From NCBI GenBank assembly GCA_934254835.1, contig CAKQMI010000035.1, positions 1 to 17,928 of the forward strand: 17,928 nt of DNA, read 5' to 3'. The notes under the pieces were generated by a model. The model did no database searches. It was not told where the DNA came from and worked only from the letters and a program-made list of their open reading frames with translations. The stretch comes from an uncultured Clostridia bacterium (GTDB lineage Bacteria > Bacillota > Clostridia > Christensenellales > CAG-917). The translations under genes and the position numbers were made by a program. This document shows, in pieces, positions 9,277 to 17,928 of this stretch; position 1 is the first letter of the stretch, and each line of letters starts with the position of its first letter.

Positions 9277-10448
9277 TATTTCATCTCCGCAACTGCTTTT
9301 TTAAGTTCCTCCGTTTTGTCGGTCTTTTCCCAAGATACGTCGTTTCTTCCGAGATGGCCGTAGTTGGCGACCTTTCTGTAAACGGGTTTTCTTAAATCGA
9401 GATTATTGATGATTGCAAGCGGACGGAAGTCAAAGACTTTCAGCACCGCTTTTGTCAAAACTTCGTCTGAAACGACGCCCGTACCAAAGGTGTTCAGCGA
9501 CACCGAAACGGGACGCGCGCGACCGATTGCATAGGCAACTTCGATTTCGCATCTTTTTGCAAGTTTTGACGCGACGACGTTTTTACAAGCATATCTTGCC
9601 ATATAAAGTGCGCTTCTGTCCACTTTGGTGGGATCTTTGCCCGAAAGCGCGCCACCGCCGTGGGGGCAATATCCGCCGTAAGTATCGACAATGATTTTGC
9701 GCCCCGTCAGCCCGCTGTCGCCGTGCGGTCCGCCGATGACGAATCTGCCGGTGGGGTTGACGTAAATCTTGGTTTCGTCGTCGATAAGTTCATTCGGAAT
9801 GGTGGTTTTGATGACCTTTTCGATGATATCTTTTCTTATTTGTTCTTGCGAAACGTCGGGGTTGTGCTGTGCCGAAATAACGACCGCGTCAACGCGTTTT
9901 ACCGCATCGTCCTCGTACTCAACCGTGACTTGCGATTTTCCGTCGGGACGCAAGTAAGAAAGAGTGCCGTTTTTTCTGACCTCGGTCAATTTTTTGGTGA
10001 GCGCGTGAGAAAGCACGATAGGCATGGGCATAAGTTCGGGCGTTTCGTCGCAGGCATAGCCGAACATCATACCTTGGTCGCCCGCGCCCGTTTTGTCGAT
10101 GATATCGCCGTCGAATTCCAGCGCGTTATTGACGCCCATTGCGATGTCGGGCGACTGTTCCTTGATTGCGGTCAGCACCGCGCAAGTGTTGTAGTCAAAT
10201 CCCAACTCACTGCTGTCGTAGCCTACGTCTTTGATGACTTCGCGGGCGATTTTTTCGATGTCGGAGTAGCAATCCGCCGTGACTTCGCCCATTACGAACA
10301 CGACGCCCGTCGTCGCGCAGACTTCGCACGCAACGTGAGCCCCAGAGTCTTTTGCAAGAATATCGTCCAGAATTGCGTCCGCGATTTGGTCGCAAACCTT
10401 ATCGGGATGTCCTTCCGTGACGCTTTCCGATGTAAACAATCTTTTCAT
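9276..10448 (-). CDS. metK: S-adenosylmethionine synthetase (methionine adenosyltransferase)
   Basis: MetK makes S-adenosylmethionine, the cell's main methyl donor, from methionine and ATP in the cytoplasm. The product is 390 residues, the usual size. It begins MKRLFTSESVTEGHPDK with catalytic His14 and Asp16; GAGDQGMMFGYA (from 121) and GGPHGDSGLTGRK (around 239-251, His242) are the signature loops, followed by the glycine-rich GGGALSGKDPTKVDRS. All expected residues are present. The ATG at 10448 is chosen because GGAG lies 5 bases upstream and the family N-terminus starts there; an in-frame ATG at 10481 falls inside the terminator hairpin and adds a foreign sequence. The T-run of the rpoC terminator touches its ribosome binding site, and no promoter is visible in the 62-base gap, so expression may depend on read-through from rpoBC. 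It overlaps recD2 by one base. Confidence 0.97.
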   Translation of the reverse strand: MKRLFTSESVTEGHPDKVCDQIADAILDDILAKDSGAHVACEVCATTGVVFVMGEVTADCYSDIEKIAREVIKDVGYDSSELGFDYNTCAVLTAIKEQSPDIAMGVNNALEFDGDIIDKTGAGDQGMMFGYACDETPELMPMPIVLSHALTKKLTEVRKNGTLSYLRPDGKSQVTVEYEDDAVKRVDAVVISAQHNPDVSQEQIRKDIIEKVIKTTIPNELIDDETKIYVNPTGRFVIGGPHGDSGLTGRKIIVDTYGGYCPHGGGALSGKDPTKVDRSALYMARYACKNVVASKLAKRCEIEVAYAIGRARPVSVSLNTFGTGVVSDEVLTKAVLKVFDFRPLAIINNLDLRKPVYRKVANYGHLGRNDVSWEKTDKTEELKKAVAEMK

Positions 10449-10453
10449 AGTAT

Positions 10454-10457
10454 CTCC
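10454..10457 (-). promoter_or_regulatory. metK ribosome binding site, touching the terminator T-run
   Basis: GGAG lies 5 bases before the ATG at 10448 and directly follows the six T of the rpoC terminator. It fixes the metK start and excludes the upstream ATG at 10481. Confidence 0.8.
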
Positions 10458-10502
10458 AAAAAATCGGCGGTCAAGGGGCATAACCCCGCTGTCTGACCGC
10501 CG
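10458..10502 (-). terminator. Intrinsic terminator or attenuator between rpoC and metK
   Basis: On the minus strand CGGCGGTCA (10502-10494) pairs perfectly with TGACCGCCG (10473-10465), a 9-base-pair GC-rich stem. Inside it GGGG and CCCC form a second 4-base-pair stem with a 5-base loop. One A and then six T (10463-10458) follow. It starts 8 bases after the rpoC stop codon. The metK ribosome binding site starts at the very next base after the T-run, leaving no space for a promoter between terminator and gene. It may therefore act as a partial terminator that sets the ratio of rpoC to metK transcript. Confidence 0.88.
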
Positions 10503-10510
10503 TGAATTAG

Positions 10511-13500
10511 TTATTCGTTGTCGTAATCTCCGAGAGTATCGTCGAATTCCTTGTCCTCAAAGGTGCAGGTAATCGGCGTTTCGGGGTGATCCACCACGGG
10601 AGCCGTGCTGATGTTTTTGTAAATCTTCATACCTGTGCCGGCGGGAATAAGTTTACCGATGATAACGTTTTCCTTCAAGCCGAGCAACGGATCGATTTTG
10701 TTTTTGATTGCGGCGTCGGTAAGTACGCGAGCGGTCTCCTGGAACGATGCCGCCGACAAGAAGGATTCTGTCGCCAAAGCGGCTTTCGTGATACCGAGGA
10801 GGGTACGTTTTGCCTTTGCGGGTTCTCCGCCGTTTTCAAGGGTTTTCTGGTTGGCGTCCTCATAGGCAAAGATATCGACGAGCGTGCCGGGGAGCATATC
10901 CGTGTTGCCCTGCGACTCGATCTTGACCTTTCTGAGCATCTGACGAACGATGACTTCGATGTGTTTATCGTTGATATCGACACCCGAGTTTCTGTACGCC
11001 GACTGAACTTCCTTGGTGACGTAGTCCTGAACGCCCTTGACACCGCGAGCGCGAAGCATATCTTGCAGGTTGATTGAACCTTGGGTGAAAGGATCGCCCG
11101 GCTCGACCTTGCTTCCGTTGTCGACTTTGAGTTTTGCGCCGTAAGGAATGGCGTACGATTTTGCCTCGCCGTCCGCGCCCGTAACGATGATTTCACGGTC
11201 GTTGTTGGTGCGAGTCACGATACCGCTGTTTTCCGCGATGACCGCCTGTCCTTTGGGACGACGCGCTTCAAACAACTCCTCGACACGAGGAAGACCTTGC
11301 GTAATATCGTCTGCCGTTGCGACACCGCCCGAGTGGAAGGTACGCATCGTAAGCTGTGTGCCCGGCTCGCCGATGGATTGTGCGGCGATAATACCGACCG
11401 CTTCGCCCAGTTTGACGGGGTTTCCGCTTGCCATGTTTTTGCCGTAGCATTTCGCGCAGACGCCGTGACGTGTTTTGCACGAAAGGATACTTCTTATTGC
11501 AACCTTGGGCAGATTTCTGAGGTCGGAACCGTTCTTAATCCACTCTTCGGTAAGGATTTTGTCGATTTGTTGCGCCTGATCGGGAAGGATCATCGTGTCG
11601 GCTTCGGCAAGCACTTCGCCCGTTACGGGGTGAACGACGTCTTTGACCGCATATCTTCCGTCGATACGTTCGGCAAGAGATTCCAGTTTGTTTTTGCCGT
11701 CGTAGATTGCCGTGACTTCAACGCCCTTGGTATCTCCGCAGTCTTGTTCGTTGACGATGACGTCTTGCGAAACGTCAACAAGACGACGAGTAAGATAACC
11801 CGAGTCAGCCGTTTTAAGAGCGGTGTCGGCAAGACCTTTACGTCCGCCGTGCGACGAAATGAAGTATTCCAAAACCGAAAGTCCTTCGCGGTAGTTTGCC
11901 TTGACGGGAAGCTCGATTGTTCTGCCCGACGGATCGGAAACAAGACCACGCATACCCGCAAGCTGACGAATCTGTCCCATGTTACCACGGGCGCCAGAGT
12001 TCGCCATCATCCAAATGGGGTTGAATGCGTCCATTTCGGATTTGAGTTCGTCGGTGACTTCTTCGGTGGCTTTCTTCCAAGTTTCGACGACTGCGTTGTA
12101 ACGTTCGTCCTCGGAGATGATACCACGGCGGAAGTTCTTTTCGATATTGACGATTGCGTCGTCGGCTTTCTTGATGATTTCCGCTTTGCCCGCGGGAATG
12201 TGCATATCGAAAACGCTTGTCGTCACGCCCGACAAAGTCGAGTATTTATAGCCCAGACTCTTGATGGCGTCGGCGACTTTCGCCGTTTCGGTTGCGCCTT
12301 TGTACTTGAAGCAGTTGTCAACGATTTTGTTGAGTTCCTGCTTGCGCAATGCGACGATGCCCTTGCTTTCGTTGATAAGCCCTTCGACTTCGAGGTCAAG
12401 CATTTGCTCGGGCGTATCACGCGGTACGAAGTGCAAGTCTTGCGGAATGATTTCGTTGAAAATCCAACGGCCGACGGTGGTGTTCAGGCGTTTGCTGTAA
12501 ACTTTTCCGTCGATTTCTTTCTCCACGCGCATGCCAACCCTTGCTTGAAGTTCGACAACGCCGTTTCTGTAAGCGGTGATTGCCTCGTACGGCGATTTGA
12601 AAATCTTGCCTTCGCCTTTCGCACCCGGGCGCACGATCGTAAGGTAATAAGAACCTATGACCATATCCTGCGTAAGAGAAATAATAGGATGTCCGTCCGA
12701 AAGTTTCAAAATGTTGTTGGTGGACAACATAAGAATACGTGCCTCGGCTTGCGCCTCGATGGACAAGGGTACGTGAACAGCCATTTGGTCACCGTCGAAG
12801 TCGGCGTTGAACGCTCCGCAAGCAAGCGGGTGCAGTTTAATTGCGCGACCTTCGACAAGCACGGGCTCGAACGCTTGGATACCAAGACGGTGCAACGTCG
12901 GAGCACGGTTCAAAAGTACGGGGTGATCCTTGATGACTTCTTCCAAAATATCCCACACCTGAGGTTTCATCGACTCGACAAAACGCTTTGCGCTTTTGAT
13001 ATTATGGCAGATATTTCTTTCCACGAGTTTGTTCATTACAAACGGCTTAAACAACTCAACAGCCATTTCTTTGGGCAAACCGCACTGATAAAGTTTGAGT
13101 TCGGGACCAACGACGATAACCGAACGTCCGGAGTAGTCAACACGTTTTCCAAGCAGGTTCTGACGGAAACGACCTTGTTTACCACGAAGCATCGAGGACA
13201 ACGATTTGAGGTCGCGGTTGCCACTGCCGGTGACGGCTTTGCCCCTCCTGCCGTTGTCGATAAGAGCGTCGACGGCTTCTTGGAGCATACGTTTTTCGTT
13301 GTGAATAATGGTGTCGGGCGCGCCGAGTTCTTTCAGGTGTTTCAAACGATTGTTACGGTTGATAACACGTCTGTAAAGGTCGTTCAGGTCGCTGGTTGCG
13401 AAACGTCCGCCGTCCAGTTGAATCATGGGGCGAAGTTCGGGCGGGAGCACGGGGATAACGTCCAAAATCATCCATTCGGGACGGTTTCCGCTGATACGGA

Positions 13501-14152
13501 ACGCCTCGACGATTTCAAGACGCTTGACCGCACGCAATCTCTTTTGACCGACCGAGTTTGCGACGACGTCCTTCAACATTTTGCTTTCCTTATCGAGATC
13601 GATTTCGATAAGAAGTTCTTTTATTGCTTCCGCGCCCATTCCGACACGGAACGCCTTATTGCCGTACTTTTCGCAAAGTTCGCGATATTCACGGTCGGTA
13701 AGGACTTGTTTTTTGTGGATTTCGGGGACTTCGCCCGCATCGAGAACGATGTAGGAAACGAAGTACAAAACCTGCTCGAGCTCCTTCGGGGAGATATCCG
13801 CCATAAGGCTGATACGAGAAGGAACACCGCGGAAGTACCAAATGTGAGATACGGGAGCAGCCAGTTCGATATGTCCCATACGTTCACGACGGACTTTGGC
13901 TTTCGTGACCTCGACACCGCACTTTTCGCAGATTATGCCCTTATAGCGGATACGTTTGTATTTACCGCAGTGGCATTCCCAGTCTTTGGTGGGCCCAAAG
14001 ATTTTCTCGCAGAAAAGTCCGCCGGGCTCGGGTTTTTGTGTTCTATAGTTAATCGTTTCGGGTTTGAGAACCTCGCCGTACGACCACTCCCTGATTTTTT
14101 CAGGGCTGGCAATACCGATTTGCATTGAATCGAAAGAACTTAATTCATACAT
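10511..14152 (-). CDS. rpoC: DNA-directed RNA polymerase subunit beta'
   Basis: Beta' carries the catalytic centre of RNA polymerase. The 1213-residue product has, in order, the N-terminal zinc ribbon (Cys60, Cys62, Cys75, Cys78), the magnesium-binding NADFDGD loop with Asp451, Asp453 and Asp455, the second zinc site (Cys805, Cys892, Cys899, Cys902), and the bridge-helix and trigger-loop region GEAVGIIAAQSIGEPGTQ with TMRTFHSGGVA. The length matches Bacillota (about 1200) and lacks the roughly 190-residue trigger-loop insertion of E. coli. The ATG at 14152 has AGGAGGT 9 bases upstream, and that ribosome binding site overlaps the rpoB stop codon. A strong terminator follows the stop. Codons TTA, CTA and TCA are absent over about 1000 codons, in line with high expression. 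Confidence 0.99.
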   Translation of the reverse strand: MYELSSFDSMQIGIASPEKIREWSYGEVLKPETINYRTQKPEPGGLFCEKIFGPTKDWECHCGKYKRIRYKGIICEKCGVEVTKAKVRRERMGHIELAAPVSHIWYFRGVPSRISLMADISPKELEQVLYFVSYIVLDAGEVPEIHKKQVLTDREYRELCEKYGNKAFRVGMGAEAIKELLIEIDLDKESKMLKDVVANSVGQKRLRAVKRLEIVEAFRISGNRPEWMILDVIPVLPPELRPMIQLDGGRFATSDLNDLYRRVINRNNRLKHLKELGAPDTIIHNEKRMLQEAVDALIDNGRRGKAVTGSGNRDLKSLSSMLRGKQGRFRQNLLGKRVDYSGRSVIVVGPELKLYQCGLPKEMAVELFKPFVMNKLVERNICHNIKSAKRFVESMKPQVWDILEEVIKDHPVLLNRAPTLHRLGIQAFEPVLVEGRAIKLHPLACGAFNADFDGDQMAVHVPLSIEAQAEARILMLSTNNILKLSDGHPIISLTQDMVIGSYYLTIVRPGAKGEGKIFKSPYEAITAYRNGVVELQARVGMRVEKEIDGKVYSKRLNTTVGRWIFNEIIPQDLHFVPRDTPEQMLDLEVEGLINESKGIVALRKQELNKIVDNCFKYKGATETAKVADAIKSLGYKYSTLSGVTTSVFDMHIPAGKAEIIKKADDAIVNIEKNFRRGIISEDERYNAVVETWKKATEEVTDELKSEMDAFNPIWMMANSGARGNMGQIRQLAGMRGLVSDPSGRTIELPVKANYREGLSVLEYFISSHGGRKGLADTALKTADSGYLTRRLVDVSQDVIVNEQDCGDTKGVEVTAIYDGKNKLESLAERIDGRYAVKDVVHPVTGEVLAEADTMILPDQAQQIDKILTEEWIKNGSDLRNLPKVAIRSILSCKTRHGVCAKCYGKNMASGNPVKLGEAVGIIAAQSIGEPGTQLTMRTFHSGGVATADDITQGLPRVEELFEARRPKGQAVIAENSGIVTRTNNDREIIVTGADGEAKSYAIPYGAKLKVDNGSKVEPGDPFTQGSINLQDMLRARGVKGVQDYVTKEVQSAYRNSGVDINDKHIEVIVRQMLRKVKIESQGNTDMLPGTLVDIFAYEDANQKTLENGGEPAKAKRTLLGITKAALATESFLSAASFQETARVLTDAAIKNKIDPLLGLKENVIIGKLIPAGTGMKIYKNISTAPVVDHPETPITCTFEDKEFDDTLGDYDNE

Positions 14153-14161
14153 AATGCCGAT

Positions 14162-14168
14162 ACCTCCT
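14162..14168 (-). promoter_or_regulatory. rpoC ribosome binding site overlapping the rpoB stop codon
   Basis: AGGAGGT on the minus strand shares its first A with the TAA stop of rpoB. It lies 9 bases before the rpoC ATG. The arrangement favours translational coupling and equal output of beta and beta'. Confidence 0.9.
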
Positions 14169-17100
14169 TACTCAGCATCGTCCGACGAAACGTCGGCAAT
14201 ATCCTTGAAAATGTCGTTGTCGAAGTCAGCGTCGCTGTCGTCGAAGAGATTGTCGCCGAACAGGTCGCCCTCATCAACGCTGTCAACCTTGAACAAGTCG
14301 TCGATATCGACTTCTGCAAGTTCCTCATCCTTCTTGTCCTGAGCGAACGCGATGGTTTCGGCGTCTTCTTCGGTGAAGTCACGGAGTTTGACCTCGTCGT
14401 GTTCTTCGGTCAACACCTTGACGTCGAGCGCAAGCGATTGCAATTCCTTAATAAGAACCTTGAAAGATTCGGGAATGCCCGGCTCGGACACGTTGTTGCC
14501 CTTTACGATATTTTCATAAGTCTTGACACGTCCCACGACGTCGTCCGACTTGACGGTGATGATTTCTTGCAAAATGTTCGCCGCGCCGTATGCGTACAAC
14601 GCCCAAACTTCCATTTCGCCGAAACGCTGTCCGCCGAATTGCGCCTTACCGCCGAGAGGCTGTTGCGTAACGACGCTGTACGGGCCCGTGCTTCTTGCGT
14701 GGATCTTGTCGTCGACAAGGTGAGCAAGTTTGAGATAGTACATATAACCGACGGTGATACGGTTTTCAAACGGCTCGCCCGTGCGTCCGTCGTAAAGCAT
14801 AATCTTGCCGTCCTCTGGCAGACCGTTTTCAACCAAAAGTTGCTTGATATCGTTTTCCGACGCGCCGTCGAATACGGGGGTGGCAATCTTCCAGTCAAGC
14901 ATCTTTGCGACGAGTCCCAAGTGCACTTCCAAAACCTGACCGATGTTCATACGCGAGGGAACGCCCAGCGGGTTCAACACGATTTGGAGCGGAGTGCCGT
15001 CTGCCATAAACGGCATATCTTCTTGGGGAAGGACGCGGGATACGACGCCCTTGTTTCCGTGACGACCTGCCATTTTGTCGCCGACGGAGATCTTACGTTT
15101 TTGAGCGATATAAACGCGCACTTGTTTGTTGACGCCGGGGGCAAGTTCGTCCCTGTTCTTTCTTGTGAATATTTTGACGTCAACGACGATACCGCTTTCG
15201 CCGTGAGGCACGCGCAACGACGTATCTCTCACTTCTCTTGCTTTATCGCCGAATATTGCACGCAGAAGTCTTTCTTCGGGCGTAAGTTCGGTTTCGCCCT
15301 TCGGGGTGACTTTACCGACAAGGATATCACCGCTTCTGACCTCGGCGCCGACTCTGACGATACCGTCTTCGTCCAAGTTTTTGAGCGCTTCCTCGGAAAG
15401 GTTGGGGATATCGCGGGTGATTTGCTCTTCGCCAAGCCTCGTTTCACGCGCCTCGCTTTCGTACTCTTCGATATGGATAGAAGTGAAAACGTCGTCACGG
15501 ACGAGTTGCTCGGAAATAAGTACCGCGTCTTCGTAGTTATAACCTTCCCAGCTCATAAAGCCGATGAGGATATTTCTGCCGAGCGCGAGTTCGCCGTTTT
15601 GGGTGGAGGGACCGTCCGCAAGGATCATTCCCTTGGTCACCTTCTGACCGCTGACCACGATGGGTTTTTGGTTGATGCAGGTACTTTGGTTACTGCGCAC
15701 GAATTTGGAAGTATAGTAAGTATCGTCTTCGCCGTCGGGACGAGCCACGACGATTTTGTCTGCGTCGACGTATTTTACGATACCGTCGTTTTTGGCGATG
15801 ATAAGGACACCGCTGTCGTACGCTATCTTATGCTCGACGCCCGTTGCAATCATAGGTGCGTCGGGACGGAGCAGAGGCACTGCCTGACGTTGCATGTTGG
15901 AGCCCATCAACGCACGGTTCGTATCGTCGTTTTCGAGGAACGGGATAAGTGCGGTTGCGATGGATACCAACTGTTTGGGAGAAACGTCCATATAGTCAAC
16001 GCGACTGACGTCAACCTCGCGAATGTCTTCGCGGATACGGCAAGTGACGCGTTGGTGAATGAATTTTCCGTTGTCGTCCAACAATTCGCTGGCTTGCGCG
16101 ATGACGTACTTATCTTCCTCGTCCGCCGCCATATAAGTGACGTCGTCGGTGACGATTCCGTCGGGTTTTTTGACCTTTCTGTACGGCGACTCGATAAATC
16201 CGTATTCGTTAATGCGAGCGTAAGACGCAAGCGAAGTGATAAGACCGATGTTTTGTCCTTCGGGCGTTTCAACCGGGCACATACGACCGTAGTGAGTGTG
16301 GTGAACGTCACGAACTTCAAAGCCTGCTCTTTCTCTGGACAAACCGCCGGGACCTAATGCGGATACTTTACGTTTGTGCGTAAGTTCTGCAATGGGGTTG
16401 GGCTGTTCCATAAACTGCGACAACTGGGAACTTCCGAAAAATTCCTTAATCGCGCTTGCCACGGGACGGGTGTTGATGAGCGTCGAGGGTTTCATCTCGG
16501 CGGTTTCGGCGGCGATTGACATACGCTCTTTGATGACTCTTTCAAGACGGAGCATACCTTTGCCGAACTGATGTTCCAAAAGTTCGCCGACGGAGCGGAC
16601 GCGACGATTGGACAAGTGGTCGATATCGTCGGTCGAGCCGAGACCATAAGAAAGCCCTTGGTTGTAAGTGATTGACGCTACGATGTCTTCCAGCGTCAGG
16701 TGTCTTACGACCAATTCTTTTGCGTTGTTTCTGATTGCGTCAAGACGCGCTTCGTCGCCTTCGACCTCGTCCAGAAGTTTTTTGAGGTTGGGATAATAGA
16801 CCTTTTCCAAAATGCCCAATTCCTCGGGTTTGCAATCGACGATTGCGTCAAGGTCAACGGTGTTGTTGCCGATGATTTTGAACTCAATCGTTTTCTTGTC
16901 GCCGTCTTTTTCAAGCGAGGATACTTCGACGTAAACTTCGTTGACGGCGTTGTTTTGAATTTCGATGGCTTTTTCTTCGGTGATGACCTCGCCTTTTTCG
17001 GCAAGGATTTCGCCGGTGAGCGCACTGACGACGTCACGGGTGACTTTTTGTCCCTCGATACGTGTTGCAATGCTCAACTTTTTGTTGAACTTATAGCGAC

Positions 17101-17926
17101 CTACGCGCGTGAGGTCGTAACGACGATTGTCGAAGAAGTAGTTGTTGATAAGAATGTTTGCGCCCTCGAGTGTGGGAACTTCGCCCGGACGCATTCTTCT
17201 GAACAAATCGATTTTGCCCGCTTCTTCGGTGTGCGAGCCTTGCGGATCGCGTTCACAGGTATCGGCAATCATCTTTTCTTCGAATACCGCGTTGATTTGG
17301 TCGTCGGTGCCGTACCCCAACGCTCTGAGAAGAGTGGTGGCGGTGATTTTGCGCTGACGATCGACGTGTACCCAAAGCAAACCGTTGGCGTCTTGCTCGA
17401 ACTCAAGCCATGCGCCGTGGTTGGGGATCATCTGGTTGGAGAAACGCATAACGCCGTTTTTGTCCCTTTCGCCCTTGAAATAGACGCCGGGGCTTCTGAC
17501 CAACTGGCTGACGATAACGCGTTCTGCGCCGTTAATGACGAAACTTCCGCTGTCCGTCATCAAAGGAATGTCGCCCATGAAGATTTCTTCCGGCTCTTCG
17601 ATAACGCCCGTTTCGAGGTTGGTGAGACGAGCTTTTACCTTCAGAGGCACGGCGTACGTTGCGTCGCGGTTTTTGCATTCCCTGACCGAGTACTTCGGCT
17701 CGCCGTCAAGTCTGTAGTCGATGAAGGACAACTCCATACGACCGGAAAAATCGCGAATGGGCGAATACTCGTCCAGAACGTCTTTGATGCCGTGTTCAAG
17801 AAAACTCTTGTACGAATTCTTTTGAACTTCGATGAGGTAAGGAATATCGAGAACGTCTTTGATCTTGCTGAAAGAGTAACGCTCGGTATTGCCATACTTT
17901 ACCTTGTGAACTTTTACTTCTGACAT
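14168..17926 (-). CDS. rpoB: DNA-directed RNA polymerase subunit beta
   Basis: Beta forms one pincer of RNA polymerase and the rifampicin pocket. The 1252-residue product appears complete: it starts MSEVKVHKVKYGNTERYSF at the ATG 2 bases from the window edge and ends in an acidic tail. Landmarks are FFGSSQLSQF and THKRKVSALGPGG (rifampicin region, about 497-526), ETPEGQNIGLI, and GDKMAGRHGNKG (949-960) with its active-site lysines. In the rifampicin region Glu507 replaces the usual Asp (E. coli 516), Pro509 replaces Asn518, and Lys520 replaces Arg529; His517 and Ser522 (526 and 531) are wild type. The last 56 residues (about 1197-1252) contain 24 Asp or Glu and repeated DLF, NLF and DIF triplets. 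The upstream ribosome binding site lies outside the window. rpoC follows after 15 bases. Confidence 0.98.
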   Translation of the reverse strand: MSEVKVHKVKYGNTERYSFSKIKDVLDIPYLIEVQKNSYKSFLEHGIKDVLDEYSPIRDFSGRMELSFIDYRLDGEPKYSVRECKNRDATYAVPLKVKARLTNLETGVIEEPEEIFMGDIPLMTDSGSFVINGAERVIVSQLVRSPGVYFKGERDKNGVMRFSNQMIPNHGAWLEFEQDANGLLWVHVDRQRKITATTLLRALGYGTDDQINAVFEEKMIADTCERDPQGSHTEEAGKIDLFRRMRPGEVPTLEGANILINNYFFDNRRYDLTRVGRYKFNKKLSIATRIEGQKVTRDVVSALTGEILAEKGEVITEEKAIEIQNNAVNEVYVEVSSLEKDGDKKTIEFKIIGNNTVDLDAIVDCKPEELGILEKVYYPNLKKLLDEVEGDEARLDAIRNNAKELVVRHLTLEDIVASITYNQGLSYGLGSTDDIDHLSNRRVRSVGELLEHQFGKGMLRLERVIKERMSIAAETAEMKPSTLINTRPVASAIKEFFGSSQLSQFMEQPNPIAELTHKRKVSALGPGGLSRERAGFEVRDVHHTHYGRMCPVETPEGQNIGLITSLASYARINEYGFIESPYRKVKKPDGIVTDDVTYMAADEEDKYVIAQASELLDDNGKFIHQRVTCRIREDIREVDVSRVDYMDVSPKQLVSIATALIPFLENDDTNRALMGSNMQRQAVPLLRPDAPMIATGVEHKIAYDSGVLIIAKNDGIVKYVDADKIVVARPDGEDDTYYTSKFVRSNQSTCINQKPIVVSGQKVTKGMILADGPSTQNGELALGRNILIGFMSWEGYNYEDAVLISEQLVRDDVFTSIHIEEYESEARETRLGEEQITRDIPNLSEEALKNLDEDGIVRVGAEVRSGDILVGKVTPKGETELTPEERLLRAIFGDKAREVRDTSLRVPHGESGIVVDVKIFTRKNRDELAPGVNKQVRVYIAQKRKISVGDKMAGRHGNKGVVSRVLPQEDMPFMADGTPLQIVLNPLGVPSRMNIGQVLEVHLGLVAKMLDWKIATPVFDGASENDIKQLLVENGLPEDGKIMLYDGRTGEPFENRITVGYMYYLKLAHLVDDKIHARSTGPYSVVTQQPLGGKAQFGGQRFGEMEVWALYAYGAANILQEIITVKSDDVVGRVKTYENIVKGNNVSEPGIPESFKVLIKELQSLALDVKVLTEEHDEVKLRDFTEEDAETIAFAQDKKDEELAEVDIDDLFKVDSVDEGDLFGDNLFDDSDADFDNDIFKDIADVSSDDAE

Positions 17927-17928
17927 CG

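Noticed and set aside
10449..10481. Longer metK start at 10481
   Set aside because: The added codons lie in the terminator hairpin, have no ribosome binding site and are foreign to the MetK family.
10449..10510. SAM riboswitch ahead of metK
   Set aside because: The gap is only 62 bases, is filled by the terminator, and shows no S-box or SMK-box pattern I can recognise. A novel SAM-sensing element is not excluded but is unsupported.
11081..14128. 1015-codon open frame on the plus strand, antisense to rpoC
   Set aside because: It is in exact codon register with rpoC and its product resembles no protein I know. The open frame follows from missing TTA, CTA and TCA codons in rpoC. The same applies to 3910-6249 (secA), 14399-16357 and 16700-17923 (rpoB), and 1350-2492 (tsaD and the end of prfB).

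Overview
The window is a dense, single-strand block of bacterial housekeeping genes. Every supported gene lies on the minus strand, so in the direction of transcription it reads from right to left: rpoB, rpoC, metK, recD2-type helicase, comFC-type protein, secA, prfB, tsaD, an HlyIII-family membrane protein, a small L7Ae-family RNA-binding protein, and the first 50 codons of rpsL, which runs off the left edge. No gap is longer than about 105 bases. I see no tRNA, rRNA, CRISPR array, insertion sequence or prophage gene.

The gene set points to Bacillota, most likely a Clostridia-like lineage. RpoC lacks the large trigger-loop insertion of proteobacteria, a short L7Ae-family protein sits just before rpsL, secA is followed directly by prfB, and a comFC-type gene lies nearby. 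Base composition is intermediate. I cannot name a genus from sequence alone.

Region by region: 10511-17926 holds the RNA polymerase beta and beta' genes, translationally close-coupled. At 10458-10502 a strong intrinsic terminator hairpin follows rpoC and touches the metK ribosome binding site. 6273-10448 holds metK, recD2 and comFC, which overlap by 1 and 17 bases and must be one transcription unit. A good promoter inside the end of comFC (6260-6288) starts a second unit: secA, prfB, tsaD and perhaps hlyIII (602-6216). A near-consensus promoter at 543-571, with a palindrome at the predicted transcript start, begins a third unit: L7Ae-like gene and rpsL, the head of the str (ribosomal) operon.

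The genes serve transcription (RpoB/RpoC), translation (S12, RF2, TsaD tRNA modification, L7Ae-like protein), protein export (SecA), methyl-donor supply (MetK), and DNA handling (RecD2, ComFC). The most unusual points are regulatory and organisational. The usual rpoC to rpsL junction is split by about 10 kb of unrelated housekeeping genes. metK appears reachable only by read-through of a terminator. prfB has lost its usual programmed frameshift, by what looks like one extra base at exactly the frameshift codon. The large genes almost completely avoid the codons TTA, CTA and TCA. I found no sign of a new multi-gene system; the leads worth following are the RNA and promoter structures around metK, rpsL and the L7Ae-like gene.
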